Shown here: in pieces, positions 26,641-34,354 of the stretch
Numbering within the stretch: position 1 is the stretch's first letter
Layout of the letters: every line of letters begins with the position of its first letter
NCBI RefSeq assembly: GCF_038246755.1
Contig: NZ_CP134706.1
Span: 3,410,001 to 3,474,000, forward strand
Origin: Micromonospora sp. FIMYZ51
GTDB lineage: Bacteria; Actinomycetota; Actinomycetes; Mycobacteriales; Micromonosporaceae
DNA: 64,000 nucleotides
Reading direction: 5' to 3'
The notes under the pieces: model-generated
What the model was told of the DNA's origin: nothing
Database searches by the model: none
The model's input: only the letters and a program-made list of their open reading frames with translations
Made by a program: the position numbers and the translations under genes

Positions 26641-27870
26641 GTGCGGATGTTGCTCCAGGAGGAGATCCGCCGGCGCAACGCCGGCGCGCTGCTGCGGCAC
26701 GTCCACCTGGGTGGCCCGGTCTCCCGCGCCGAGCTGGCCGGGCGGATGGGCCTGAACCGCAGCACCATCAAGGCACTCACCGCCGAACTGGCCCGGGTCG
26801 ATCTGGTGCACGAGGAACCGCCCTCGGACACCGGGCGCGCCGGTCGACCGTCCCTGCTGGTCCGGCCCGCCGCCGACCGGTGCTATGTGCTGGCCTTCGA
26901 CGTCGCGGTGGATCGGCTGGTCGCCGCCCGGGTCGGGCTGGGCGGGGTGATCCTGGACCGCCGGGAAGCGGTCCGCCCGCGTGCCGGACCCGACCTGCCC
27001 CGCGTGGTCGAGGTCCTCGCCCGTTTCGGCCGCCAACTGCATCGCGCGGCGCCGCCGCAGGCGACCTGCGTGGGGCTGGGCGCGTCGTACTGCGGAATGA
27101 TCCGACCCGGCGATGGGATGGTCCGCTTCGGCCCCGACCTCGGCTGGGTGGACCAGGCGTTCGGGGCCGAACTCGGCCGGCGGCTCGGGCTCGGTCTGCC
27201 GGTGGTGGTGGGTAACGAGGCGCATCTCGGCGCCCAGGCCGAGCAGCAGCGCGGTGCCGGCGTCGGCCTCCAGAACCTCATCTACCTGCACGGCGACGTC
27301 GGCGTCGGCGGCGGCATCATCGTCGGTGGCCGACTGCTTGGCGGCGACGGCGGCTACGGCTGCGAACTGGGGCACATGGTGGTGAACCCGTACGACGGGC
27401 GGCCCTGCGGCTGCGGCTCGTCCGGCTGCCTGGAGGCGGAGGTGGGCGAGCGGGCCCTGCTCGACGCCGCCGGGCGCCCCGCCGAGCAGTTCGGCCGGGC
27501 GGCCATCCGGTCCGTGGCCGACGACGCCGACCGGGGCGATCCCGCCGCCCGAGAGGCGTTGCGCCGCATCGGCGACTGGCTCGGCATCGGGGTGGCGAAT
27601 CTGATCAACCTGTTCAACCCGGGCATGGTGATCTTCGGCGGGATGCTCTGCGACCTGTACCCCGGCGCGGCGGCCCAGGTCCGCAGCCGGATCGCCCGCA
27701 ACGTGCTCCCGGTCGCCCGGGAGCACGTACGGCTGCGCACCGCGGCGCTCGGCGACGACGCCACCCTCGTCGGCGCCGCCGAACTAGGCTTCGCCGCCCT
27801 CCTCGCCGACCCCCTCGGAAAGGAAGGGCCCCTTATTAACGCCTCGTGTAGAGGAGGGGTCCCCTCTTAA
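26641..27870 (+). CDS. ROK-family transcriptional regulator
   Basis: The 409-residue protein has an N-terminal winged helix (VSRAELAGRMGLNRSTIKALTAEL), a ROK domain with sugar-binding-type segments (YLHGDVGVGGGIIVGG, GCELGHMVV) and the zinc motif CGCGSSGCLE, and so probably senses a sugar such as xylose or glucose. It lies 110 bases behind the importer and is probably its regulator. GTG 26641 is the start. The last 18 residues (from about GKEGPLINAS) are encoded by an interspersed repeat (27817-27877), so the original stop has been lost or moved and the C-terminus is extended. Confidence 0.88.
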   Translation: MRMLLQEEIRRRNAGALLRHVHLGGPVSRAELAGRMGLNRSTIKALTAELARVDLVHEEPPSDTGRAGRPSLLVRPAADRCYVLAFDVAVDRLVAARVGLGGVILDRREAVRPRAGPDLPRVVEVLARFGRQLHRAAPPQATCVGLGASYCGMIRPGDGMVRFGPDLGWVDQAFGAELGRRLGLGLPVVVGNEAHLGAQAEQQRGAGVGLQNLIYLHGDVGVGGGIIVGGRLLGGDGGYGCELGHMVVNPYDGRPCGCGSSGCLEAEVGERALLDAAGRPAEQFGRAAIRSVADDADRGDPAAREALRRIGDWLGIGVANLINLFNPGMVIFGGMLCDLYPGAAAQVRSRIARNVLPVAREHVRLRTAALGDDATLVGAAELGFAALLADPLGKEGPLINASCRGGVPS

Positions 27871-27877
27871 CATTTCC
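27817..27877. repeat. Interspersed imperfect palindrome, GGAAA...TTTCC type
   Basis: This 61-base element starts GGAAAGGAAGGGCCCC and ends with TCCCC...CATTTCC. Its ends pair as an imperfect inverted repeat. I recognise the GGAAAGG-GGCCCC-TTAAC style as a recurrent intergenic element of Micromonospora-type genomes. It supplies the last codons and the stop of the ROK gene. Confidence 0.6.
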
Positions 27878-27880
27878 CGG

Positions 27881-27968
27881 CACCCCGCCGCCGATCTTGC
27901 ACTTCCGGTCGTCGGTATGCCTGCTGAGCAGCCGTTGCCGGGACGGAGAGCGCAAGATCGGCGGGGTG
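27881..27968. terminator. Inverted repeat between convergent ROK and GH27 genes
   Basis: Left arm 27881-27900 (ending GATCTTGC) and right arm 27952-27968 (starting GCAAGATC) pair over 17 bp with one GCC insertion and a 51-base loop. It may be a bidirectional terminator or another interspersed element. Confidence 0.5.
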
Positions 27969-28004
27969 CGGGGTGCGGGGTGCGGGGTGCGGGGTGAGGG
28001 GTGC
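27963..28004. repeat. Six tandem copies of GGGGTGC
   Basis: Six 7-base units run head to tail (the fifth is GGGGTGA), directly after the GH27 stop on the minus strand. Copy number is probably variable between strains. Confidence 0.8.
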
Positions 28005-28009
28005 GGGAG

Positions 28010-29659
28010 TTAGGTTCGGCTCCAGCGTTGGTTGGGGGCGGTGTGGCAGTTCCAGACCAGGACTGTGGTGCCGTTGGCGGTGCCGTTGTTGTTGACGTCC
28101 AGGCAGAGGTTGGGGAAGCGGACACTGCTGATGGTGCCGTTGCTGTTGAAGGTCCACTGCTGGTTGGTGCCACCGTTGCAGTCCCAGATCTGCACCGGCG
28201 TACCGGCGGTGGCGGTCGGGGAGATGTCCAGGCACTTGCCGAGCACCTGGAGCGCCTGACCGTTCTGGGTGAAGCTCTGGTTACTGCCGGTGTGACAGTC
28301 CCAGATCAGCGTCGCGGTGCCGTTGGCGGTGCCGCCGTTGTTGACGTCGAGGCATCGGCCGGCCGACTCGCTGCGCAGCCGGAAGGTGGTCGGCGGTGGC
28401 GGGTTTGTGGTTCCACCGCCGCTGACCCGGTACACCACGGTGCCGTGCGCCGGCACGCTCGCGGAGATGGTGCCGGTGCTGGTCGAGGTGCCGTTGGTCC
28501 AGGCGTCGCGGAGGGTGAAGGAGTTGCCCGACTTGCCGATCGCCGCCGCCGTGGTGGAGACGGTGGTGGTGGAGTTGCCCTGGTTGAACAGGGCCACCGC
28601 GACATCCCCGTTGGCCAGCCGCTTGGCCAGCACCCGGCGGGTGCCGTCGTGGGACACCTGTACGGCCTGTAGTGCCAGCGAATCCTGGTTGATGGCGATC
28701 AGATTCTGGTTACGCAGGATGTCCAGGGTCGCCGTATTGGCGTTGCGGATGTCGTTACCGGCGATCAACGGGGCCGCCATGATGGCCCAGAGCGCGAAGT
28801 GGCTCCGCATCTCGGTGTCGGTCATGCCGCCGTTGCCGACCACGAGCATGTCCGGGTCGTTGAACGAACCCGGCGAGGCGTACGAGGCGATCGGCACGTT
28901 GACGTTGACGATGTTCTGGATGCCCATCGGGTAGCCGTTGGTCTGGCCGGTGTTCCACTGGTTGGTGATGTCCTCGGTGGTCCGCCACATGTTGGCGATG
29001 TCGCCCCAGTTGCGTTGCGGGCCGGTCTTCTCGTGGATGCTGTTCGGGTTGATGCTGTAGACGATCGGTCGGCCGGTGGCGGCGAGCGCGTCGCGCATCA
29101 GGGAGAATCCGGCTATCTGATCGTTTATCGTGCCCCAGGGCGAGCACCAGTCGTACTTGAGGAAGTCCACGCCCCAGGCGGCGAACTGGCGGGCGTCCTG
29201 GTATTCGTGTCCGAGGCTGCCGGTCGAGCCGGGCCAGGCCCCGAAGTACTGGGCGCAGGTCTTCTCCCGTGGCACCTGGTAGAGACCGAAGAGCAGGCCA
29301 CGGGCGTGCAGGTAGTCGCCGAGCGCCTTCATTCCGCTGGGGAAGCGGCCTGCGTGGGCCTGTAGGTTGCCCTGGGCGTCCCGGTTGGGATCGAACCAGC
29401 AGTCGTCGACCACGACGTACTTGTAGCCGAGGTCGCGCATGCCGGTGTTGACGATGGCGTCGGCCATCTGCCGGATGAGCGCCTCGTTGATGTTGCAGCC
29501 GAAGGTGTTCCAGGTGTTCCATCCCATCGGCGGGGTGCGGGCCACGCCGTTGTTGAGTGCCTGAGCGGGCTTCGGCGAGTGGAAACCGCCGACGACGACT
29601 GCGGTGAGCGTCAATGCCACAACGCTCAGGACGGCCAACCATCGTGGTCGTGCGCGCAT
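28010..29659 (-). CDS. Secreted GH27 alpha-galactosidase-type enzyme with C-terminal ricin-type CBM13
   Basis: The 549-residue protein has a signal peptide, then a GH27 catalytic domain: PPMGWNTWNTFGCNI, YVVVDDCWF, FLKYDWCSP (nucleophile Asp) and a later acid Asp in the LVVGNGGMTDTEMRSHFALW region. It ends in a ricin-B/CBM13 trefoil from about residue 425 with repeats such as CLDVNNGGTANGTATLIWDCH and QxW-type motifs. It removes alpha-galactose or, as known for some GH27 members, beta-L-arabinopyranose. The Asp pair in VVVDDCW favours galactosidase. The divergent arabinose operon keeps the alternative open. ATG 29659 follows GAGGAGG. Confidence 0.9.
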   Translation of the reverse strand: MRARPRWLAVLSVVALTLTAVVVGGFHSPKPAQALNNGVARTPPMGWNTWNTFGCNINEALIRQMADAIVNTGMRDLGYKYVVVDDCWFDPNRDAQGNLQAHAGRFPSGMKALGDYLHARGLLFGLYQVPREKTCAQYFGAWPGSTGSLGHEYQDARQFAAWGVDFLKYDWCSPWGTINDQIAGFSLMRDALAATGRPIVYSINPNSIHEKTGPQRNWGDIANMWRTTEDITNQWNTGQTNGYPMGIQNIVNVNVPIASYASPGSFNDPDMLVVGNGGMTDTEMRSHFALWAIMAAPLIAGNDIRNANTATLDILRNQNLIAINQDSLALQAVQVSHDGTRRVLAKRLANGDVAVALFNQGNSTTTVSTTAAAIGKSGNSFTLRDAWTNGTSTSTGTISASVPAHGTVVYRVSGGGTTNPPPPTTFRLRSESAGRCLDVNNGGTANGTATLIWDCHTGSNQSFTQNGQALQVLGKCLDISPTATAGTPVQIWDCNGGTNQQWTFNSNGTISSVRFPNLCLDVNNNGTANGTTVLVWNCHTAPNQRWSRT

Positions 29660-29918
29660 GTGATCCTCCTCGGATGACAGGGCGGACAGCGGTAAGTGGT
29701 CGATGACCGACCGCGGGTTGTGCGAAGAAGCCCGCGGGTCGGAAGGGGGTGGCGGGGCCGGGGTCGCCGGCTTGTCCACGGACGGAGCGACCGGAGTGTG
29801 GTGGGGACGCCTACCGCCGGCCCGCCCGCAGGGTCGCGTGGGCCGTCACCGTCACGCCGGCACTGGCCTGGTGACAGGGGGCCGGATCACCCGCACACAG
29901 GCCGCATCGATGTCAGCG

Positions 29919-29947
29919 ATGTTATCGCTTACATCCAGTCCTGTAAA
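29919..29947 (-). promoter_or_regulatory. GH27 promoter with embedded TGTTATCGCTTACA operator
   Basis: On the minus strand TTTACA (29942-29947), 17 bases, TAACAT (29919-29924). The operator 29920-29933 covers the -10 and most of the spacer. Confidence 0.55.
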
Positions 29948-30119
29948 TCGAGGACGGTCGCTGTCGGCGCGGGGGCTGGTTTCCACGCTTTGGTACGGAC
30001 TCGTCACCGACTTTCGAACTCGCAGCTCAATCCCATGGATGGCGAGAGGTCGTACCGCAGCTATCGGTTGATCCAAAGTCCGACCTGCCGGATCGGATGA
30101 CCTTGGGAGGCAAGCCCAT

Positions 30120-30133
30120 TGTTAACGCTAATA
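30120..30133. promoter_or_regulatory. TGTTAACGCTAATA operator-like site
   Basis: Differs from TGTTAGCGCTAACA at two positions. It is in the middle of the divergent region and could act as an auxiliary (looping) site. It overlaps TAATAT (30129-30134), a possible -10. Confidence 0.45.
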
Positions 30134-30595
30134 TTGGCGGCCGGTGGGCGGATGCCGGGTCCGGCGCGGGCCGGCTGCGGGGGCGTCGTACCGTCCGGAG
30201 GCGGGGCGCGCGTCGAGGCTGTGCGGCACGTCTGGGTCTGGCGCGACCATCGCTGGCCCCGGGGCGTCGCTGCCCGGGCTGTCCCGTCCGGACGGCCCGA
30301 ACCGGCTCGAATCCGGTTGAACCGGCGGGGTCGTGGCCGAGGAATGCCGTCCCCGGTGTCGTCGACCGCCGCGCCGTGCGTCGTCGGAGACCACCCCCCG
30401 CGACGTCGGATCCCGCCCCGGTGTCCTCGGGTCGGGCGTTGCTGCGGCATCCGACCGTGGCTCGCGCCCGACATCGGTCCGGTCGGGCCGTGGCCGGCAT
30501 CGTCCGGACCGGACGTTGTCGCAGCTCACGGCGGCGCGGGTGGGGTAAATCGGGCAGTCCGGCACTCCGTTACGGAGCTGTTGCCGGCAGGTGTC

Positions 30596-30624
30596 TTGAC
30601 GGCATCTGATGTGAGCGTTAACAC
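30596..30624 (+). promoter_or_regulatory. araB promoter with embedded TGTGAGCGTTAACA operator
   Basis: TTGACG (30596-30601), exactly 17 bases, then TAACAC (30619-30624). The operator (30610-30623) covers the spacer and -10. The start codon of araB is 29 bases further on. Confidence 0.7.
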
Positions 30625-30652
30625 TGAGGTTCGTCATCGGCCGGAGGTGAAG

Positions 30653-32338
30653 ATGAGCGGTGTGGACGAAGCGGGCGACCGGTACGTCGTCGGGGTGGAC
30701 TACGGAACCTTGTCCGGACGGGCCCTGGTGGTCCGGATCCGAGACGGTGCCGAGCTGGGAACCGCGGTGCACGAGTACCGCAACGCGGTCATCAGCTCCG
30801 CCCTGCCGGACGGCGGCACGCCCCTACCACCCGACTGGGCGTTGCAGGATCCCGAGGACTATCGCGAGGTACTCCGGCGGGCCGTGCCGGCGGCGGTGGC
30901 CGCGGCCGGCGTCGATCCGGCCCACGTGGTCGGGATCGGCATCGACTTCACCGCCTGCACGGTCCTGCCGACGCTCGCCGACGGCACCCCGCTGTGCGAG
31001 GTGCCGGAGCTGCGGCAGCGCCCGCACTCCTGGGTGAAGCTCTGGAAGCACCACGCGGCCCAGCCGCACGCCGACCGGATCAACGCCCTGGCCCACGAGC
31101 GGGGCGAGCCGTGGATCGGCCGGTACGGCGGCAAGATCTCCGCCGAGTGGCAGTTCGCCAAGGGCCTTCAGCTCCTCGAAGAGGACCCGGAGGTGTACCG
31201 GCGGGCCGAGCGTTTCATCGAGGCCGCCGACTGGATCGTGTGGCAGCTCTGCGGCGTCGAGACCCGCAACGTCTGCACGGCCGGCTACAAGGGCATCGTG
31301 CAGGACGGCAAGTACCCGTCGACGGACTACCTGACCGCGCTGAACCCCGACTTCGGCGACTTCGTGGCCAAACTGGACGGTCCGTTGCTGCCGCTTGGCG
31401 ACAAGGCTGGCGAGTTGACCGCCCAGGCGGCCGACTGGACCGGGCTGCCGGCGGGGATCGCGGTGGCGGTCGGCAACGTCGACGCCCACGTCACCGCCGC
31501 CTCCGCGCAGGCGCTGCACCCGGGCCGGCTGGTGGCGATCATGGGAACCTCCACCTGTCACGTGGTCAACGGTGAGCACCCGGCCGAGGTGGCCGGAATG
31601 TGCGGCGTGGTCGACGGCGGTATCAGCGCCGGTGCGTGGGGCTACGAGGCCGGGCAGAGCGGTGTCGGCGACATCTTCGGCTGGTTCGTCAAGCACGCCG
31701 CACCGGCCGAGGTGGCCTCGCACGAGCGGCTCACCGAGCTGGCCGCCGCGCAGCCGGTCGGTGCTCACGGGCTGGTCGCGCTGGACTGGTGGAACGGCAA
31801 CCGCTCGCTGCTGGTCAACCACGATCTCAGCGGGATGATCGTCGGGCTCACCCTGGCCACCCGGCCGGAGGACATCTACCGGGCGGTGCTGGAGGCGACG
31901 GCGTACGGCACCCGGATGATCATCGAGGCGTTCGTCGAGGCGGGGGTGAGCGTCGACGACCTGGTGATCGCCGGCGGCCTCACCTCGAACAAGCTGCTGA
32001 TGCAGATCTACGCCGATGTCACCAACCGGCCGCTGGGCATCATCGGCTCCGCCCAGGGGCCGGCGCTCGGCTCGGCGATCCACGCCGCAGTGGCCGCTGG
32101 CGCGTACCCCTCGATCCACGAGGCGTCGCAGGCGATGGGACGGGTGAACGAGGCGGTCTACCGGCCGGACCCGGACCGGGTACGCGCGTACGACGCCCTC
32201 TACGCCGAGTACCGGGCGCTGCACGACCACTTCGGTCGGGGCGCCAACGACGTGATGCTGCGCCTGCGGGCCATCCGCAACGCGGCGGTCGAGTCGGCCG
32301 CGTCGCAGCACGAGACCGCGCTGGAGGTGGTCGCATGA
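30653..32338 (+). CDS. araB: L-ribulokinase
   Basis: The 561-residue FGGY-family kinase phosphorylates L-ribulose to L-ribulose 5-phosphate. Visible signatures are YVVGVDYGTLSGRALVV at the N-terminus, the GIGIDFTACTVLP segment, IMGTSTCHVV and the C-terminal GGLTSNKLLMQIYAD; length and order match AraB. ATG 30653 follows GGAGG. The open frame extends 178 codons upstream, but that part contains the promoter and operator. Its stop overlaps the araD start. Confidence 0.95.
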   Translation: MSGVDEAGDRYVVGVDYGTLSGRALVVRIRDGAELGTAVHEYRNAVISSALPDGGTPLPPDWALQDPEDYREVLRRAVPAAVAAAGVDPAHVVGIGIDFTACTVLPTLADGTPLCEVPELRQRPHSWVKLWKHHAAQPHADRINALAHERGEPWIGRYGGKISAEWQFAKGLQLLEEDPEVYRRAERFIEAADWIVWQLCGVETRNVCTAGYKGIVQDGKYPSTDYLTALNPDFGDFVAKLDGPLLPLGDKAGELTAQAADWTGLPAGIAVAVGNVDAHVTAASAQALHPGRLVAIMGTSTCHVVNGEHPAEVAGMCGVVDGGISAGAWGYEAGQSGVGDIFGWFVKHAAPAEVASHERLTELAAAQPVGAHGLVALDWWNGNRSLLVNHDLSGMIVGLTLATRPEDIYRAVLEATAYGTRMIIEAFVEAGVSVDDLVIAGGLTSNKLLMQIYADVTNRPLGIIGSAQGPALGSAIHAAVAAGAYPSIHEASQAMGRVNEAVYRPDPDRVRAYDALYAEYRALHDHFGRGANDVMLRLRAIRNAAVESAASQHETALEVVA

Positions 32339-33009
32339 CCGAGCGTGAGTTGCGCGAGACCGTCGCCCGCCTGCACGGCGAGCTGACCCGGTACGGCCTG
32401 GTGGCCTGGACGGCCGGCAACGTCTCCGCCCGGGTACCCGGCCGGGACCTGATGATCATCAAGCCCAGCGGCGTCGACTACGACGACCTCACGGCGGAGA
32501 ACATGGTGCTCTGCGACCTGGACGGCGTACCTGTCGAGGGGGAACTGTCGCCGTCCAGCGACACCGCCGCGCACGCCTACGTCTACCGCGCCATGCCCGA
32601 GGTCGGCGGGGTGGTGCACACCCACAGCACGTACGCGACCGCCTGGGCGGCCCGCGGCGAGTCGATTCCCTGCTATCTGACCGCCCAGGCCGACGAGTTC
32701 GGTGGCGAGATCCCGGTCGGACCGTTCGCGTTGATCGGCGGCGACGACATCGGCAAGGGCATCGTCAGCACCCTCACCGGGCACCGCTCGCCGGCGGTGC
32801 TGATGCGTAACCACGGTGTCTTCACCATCGGGTCGACCGCCCGGGCCGCGGTCAAGGCGGCGGTGATGTGCGAGGACGTCGCCCGGACCGCGCACCTGGC
32901 GCGTGCGCTCGGTGAACCGATACCGATCGCACCGGCCGACGTCGACGCCCTGTACGCCCGCTATCAGAACGTGTACGGCCAGCGTCCCGCACCGTCGGCC
33001 AACCCCTGA
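32335..33009 (+). CDS. araD: L-ribulose-5-phosphate 4-epimerase
   Basis: The 224-residue class II aldolase-fold enzyme converts L-ribulose 5-phosphate to D-xylulose 5-phosphate. It has the phosphate-binding AGNVSAR and KPSGVDY segments, the zinc ligands in VVHTHSTYATAWA and a third His in RNHGVF. ATG 32335 overlaps the araB stop. It completes, with araB and araA, the bacterial L-arabinose route into the pentose phosphate pathway. The importer genes then lie between it and araA. Confidence 0.95.
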   Translation: MTERELRETVARLHGELTRYGLVAWTAGNVSARVPGRDLMIIKPSGVDYDDLTAENMVLCDLDGVPVEGELSPSSDTAAHAYVYRAMPEVGGVVHTHSTYATAWAARGESIPCYLTAQADEFGGEIPVGPFALIGGDDIGKGIVSTLTGHRSPAVLMRNHGVFTIGSTARAAVKAAVMCEDVARTAHLARALGEPIPIAPADVDALYARYQNVYGQRPAPSANP

Positions 33010-33102
33010 CCCGGTCCCGGGCCACCGGCGGCCCCGGACCGACCGCGCATCACCCACGCAACCCGATCGCACCACCCCTGCACCACCATGCCGCACCACA
33101 AC

Positions 33103-33129
33103 CGCCACCCGCGCAGCTCGCGGGTGGCG
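33103..33129 (+). other. 11-bp hairpin in the leader of the YtfQ-like gene
   Basis: Arms 33103-33113 and 33119-33129 pair perfectly around CAGCT, ending 31 bases before the YtfQ-like start codon and 94 bases after araD. It may separate the enzyme and receptor parts of the message. Confidence 0.6.
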
Positions 33130-33160
33130 TGGCACCCGCAACCCCACCCGAGGAGTACCG

Positions 33161-34165
33161 ATGAGAAACATGCAAATGTCCCTCGCGCCTCGGCGCGCCG
33201 TCGCGGCCCTGGCCGCCCTGCTGCTGGCCGGCAGCGTGGCCGCCTGCGGCAACAGCGACACCGGATCAGGCGACGGCGGCGGCGACGACAAGATCGTCAT
33301 GGGCTTCTCCCAGGTCGGCGCGGAGAGCGGCTGGCGTACGGCCAACACCAACTCCATCAAGGAGGCCGCTGCCGAGGCGGGCATCGAGCTGAAGTTCGAC
33401 GACGCCCAGCAGAAGCAGGAAAACCAGATCAAGGCCATCCGCAACTACATCCAGCAGAAGGTCGACGTGATCGCCTTCTCGCCGGTGGTGGAGTCCGGTT
33501 GGGACACCGTGCTCAAGGAGGCCAAGGATGCCGGCATCCCGGTCATCCTGACCGACCGTGCCGTGGACTCGGCCGACAAGTCGCTCTACAAGACCTTCCT
33601 CGGCTCGGACTTCGTCAAGGAAGGCCGGCTGTCGGGGGAGTGGCTGGTCGAGGAGAAGAAGGCCGCGACCGGTGACGTGAACATCGTCGAGTTGCAGGGC
33701 ACCACGGGCTCGGCCCCGGCCAACGACCGCAAGAAGGGCTTTGCCGAGGCGATCGCCGCGGACCCCAAGCTGAAGGTCATCGCGTCCCAGTCGGGTGACT
33801 TCACCCGGGCCGGCGGCAAGCAGGTCATGGAGCAGTTCCTGAAGGCCCACCCGAAGATCGACGTGCTCTTCGCGCACAACGACGACATGGGCCTGGGCGC
33901 GCTGGAGGCGATCACCGCCGCCGGCAAGGTGCCCGGCAAGGACATCACCATCATCACCATCGACGCGGTCAAGGACGGCATGCAGGCCCTGGCCGACGGC
34001 AAGTTCAACTTCATCGCGGAGTGCAGCCCGCTGCTCGGGCCACAGCTGATGGACCTGGCCAAGAAGGTGCACGCCGGTGAGGAGGTGCCGCCGCGGATCG
34101 AGACCGAGGAGACCACCTTCACCCAGGAGCAGGCCAAGGAGGCACTGCCCAACCGGAAGTACTGA
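33161..34165 (+). CDS. ytfQ: ABC importer sugar-binding lipoprotein (YtfQ type)
   Basis: The 334-residue protein has a lipobox (GSVAACG) and the YtfQ-type sequence KIVMGFSQVGAESGWRTANT, the signature opening of galactofuranose/arabinose receptors. Hinge segments FSPVVESGWDTVLKEAK and VLFAHNDDMGLGALEAI follow. The E. coli YtfQ protein binds galactofuranose and arabinose-type sugars. Here, inside the araBDA operon, L-arabinose (perhaps as the furanose) is the probable ligand. ATG 33161 follows GAGGAG. A 19-bp hairpin follows the gene. Confidence 0.92.
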   Translation: MRNMQMSLAPRRAVAALAALLLAGSVAACGNSDTGSGDGGGDDKIVMGFSQVGAESGWRTANTNSIKEAAAEAGIELKFDDAQQKQENQIKAIRNYIQQKVDVIAFSPVVESGWDTVLKEAKDAGIPVILTDRAVDSADKSLYKTFLGSDFVKEGRLSGEWLVEEKKAATGDVNIVELQGTTGSAPANDRKKGFAEAIAADPKLKVIASQSGDFTRAGGKQVMEQFLKAHPKIDVLFAHNDDMGLGALEAITAAGKVPGKDITIITIDAVKDGMQALADGKFNFIAECSPLLGPQLMDLAKKVHAGEEVPPRIETEETTFTQEQAKEALPNRKY

Positions 34166-34257
34166 TCGACGCCCGGGGTCGCCGCGTTGACCGTGGCGGC
34201 CCCACCGCGTCGCTTATTTTCCCGACGGACTGGGCGTCTGGCCCGACAAACCCGTGC

Positions 34258-34299
34258 CACGTCCGCCCGGTCGACCCACAGGTCGGCCGGGCGGACGTG
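34258..34299 (+). other. 19-bp hairpin between ytfQ and ytfR
   Basis: Arms 34258-34276 and 34281-34299 pair with a single mismatch around CACA, 92 bases after the ytfQ stop and 55 before the ytfR start. It is the third importer operon here with a strong hairpin behind the receptor gene. Confidence 0.75.
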
Positions 34300-34354
34300 A
34301 CGGGAGCGCCGTGACCCATCCGTACCGATAGAACCCAGAAGAAGGTCTGATGGG

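Larger units (their letters stand above)
29660..30652. other. Long divergent control region between GH27 and araB
   Basis: This 993-base region holds three TGTTAnCGnTAACA-like sites (29920, 30120, 30610). Between 30140 and 30560 lies GC-rich DNA whose open frames on both strands look like composition artefacts (Arg/Pro-rich, no RBS, no family signature). I see no RNA gene or repeat there. Confidence 0.5.

Noticed and set aside
30602..30612. GCATCTGATGT before araB as a fucose-type operator
   Set aside because: It overlaps the TGTGAGCG operator and lies outside the fucose locus, so the match may be incidental.
30119..30652. 178-codon upstream extension of araB
   Set aside because: It contains the promoter, operator and RBS; the product is Arg/Pro-rich and AraB homology starts at 30653.
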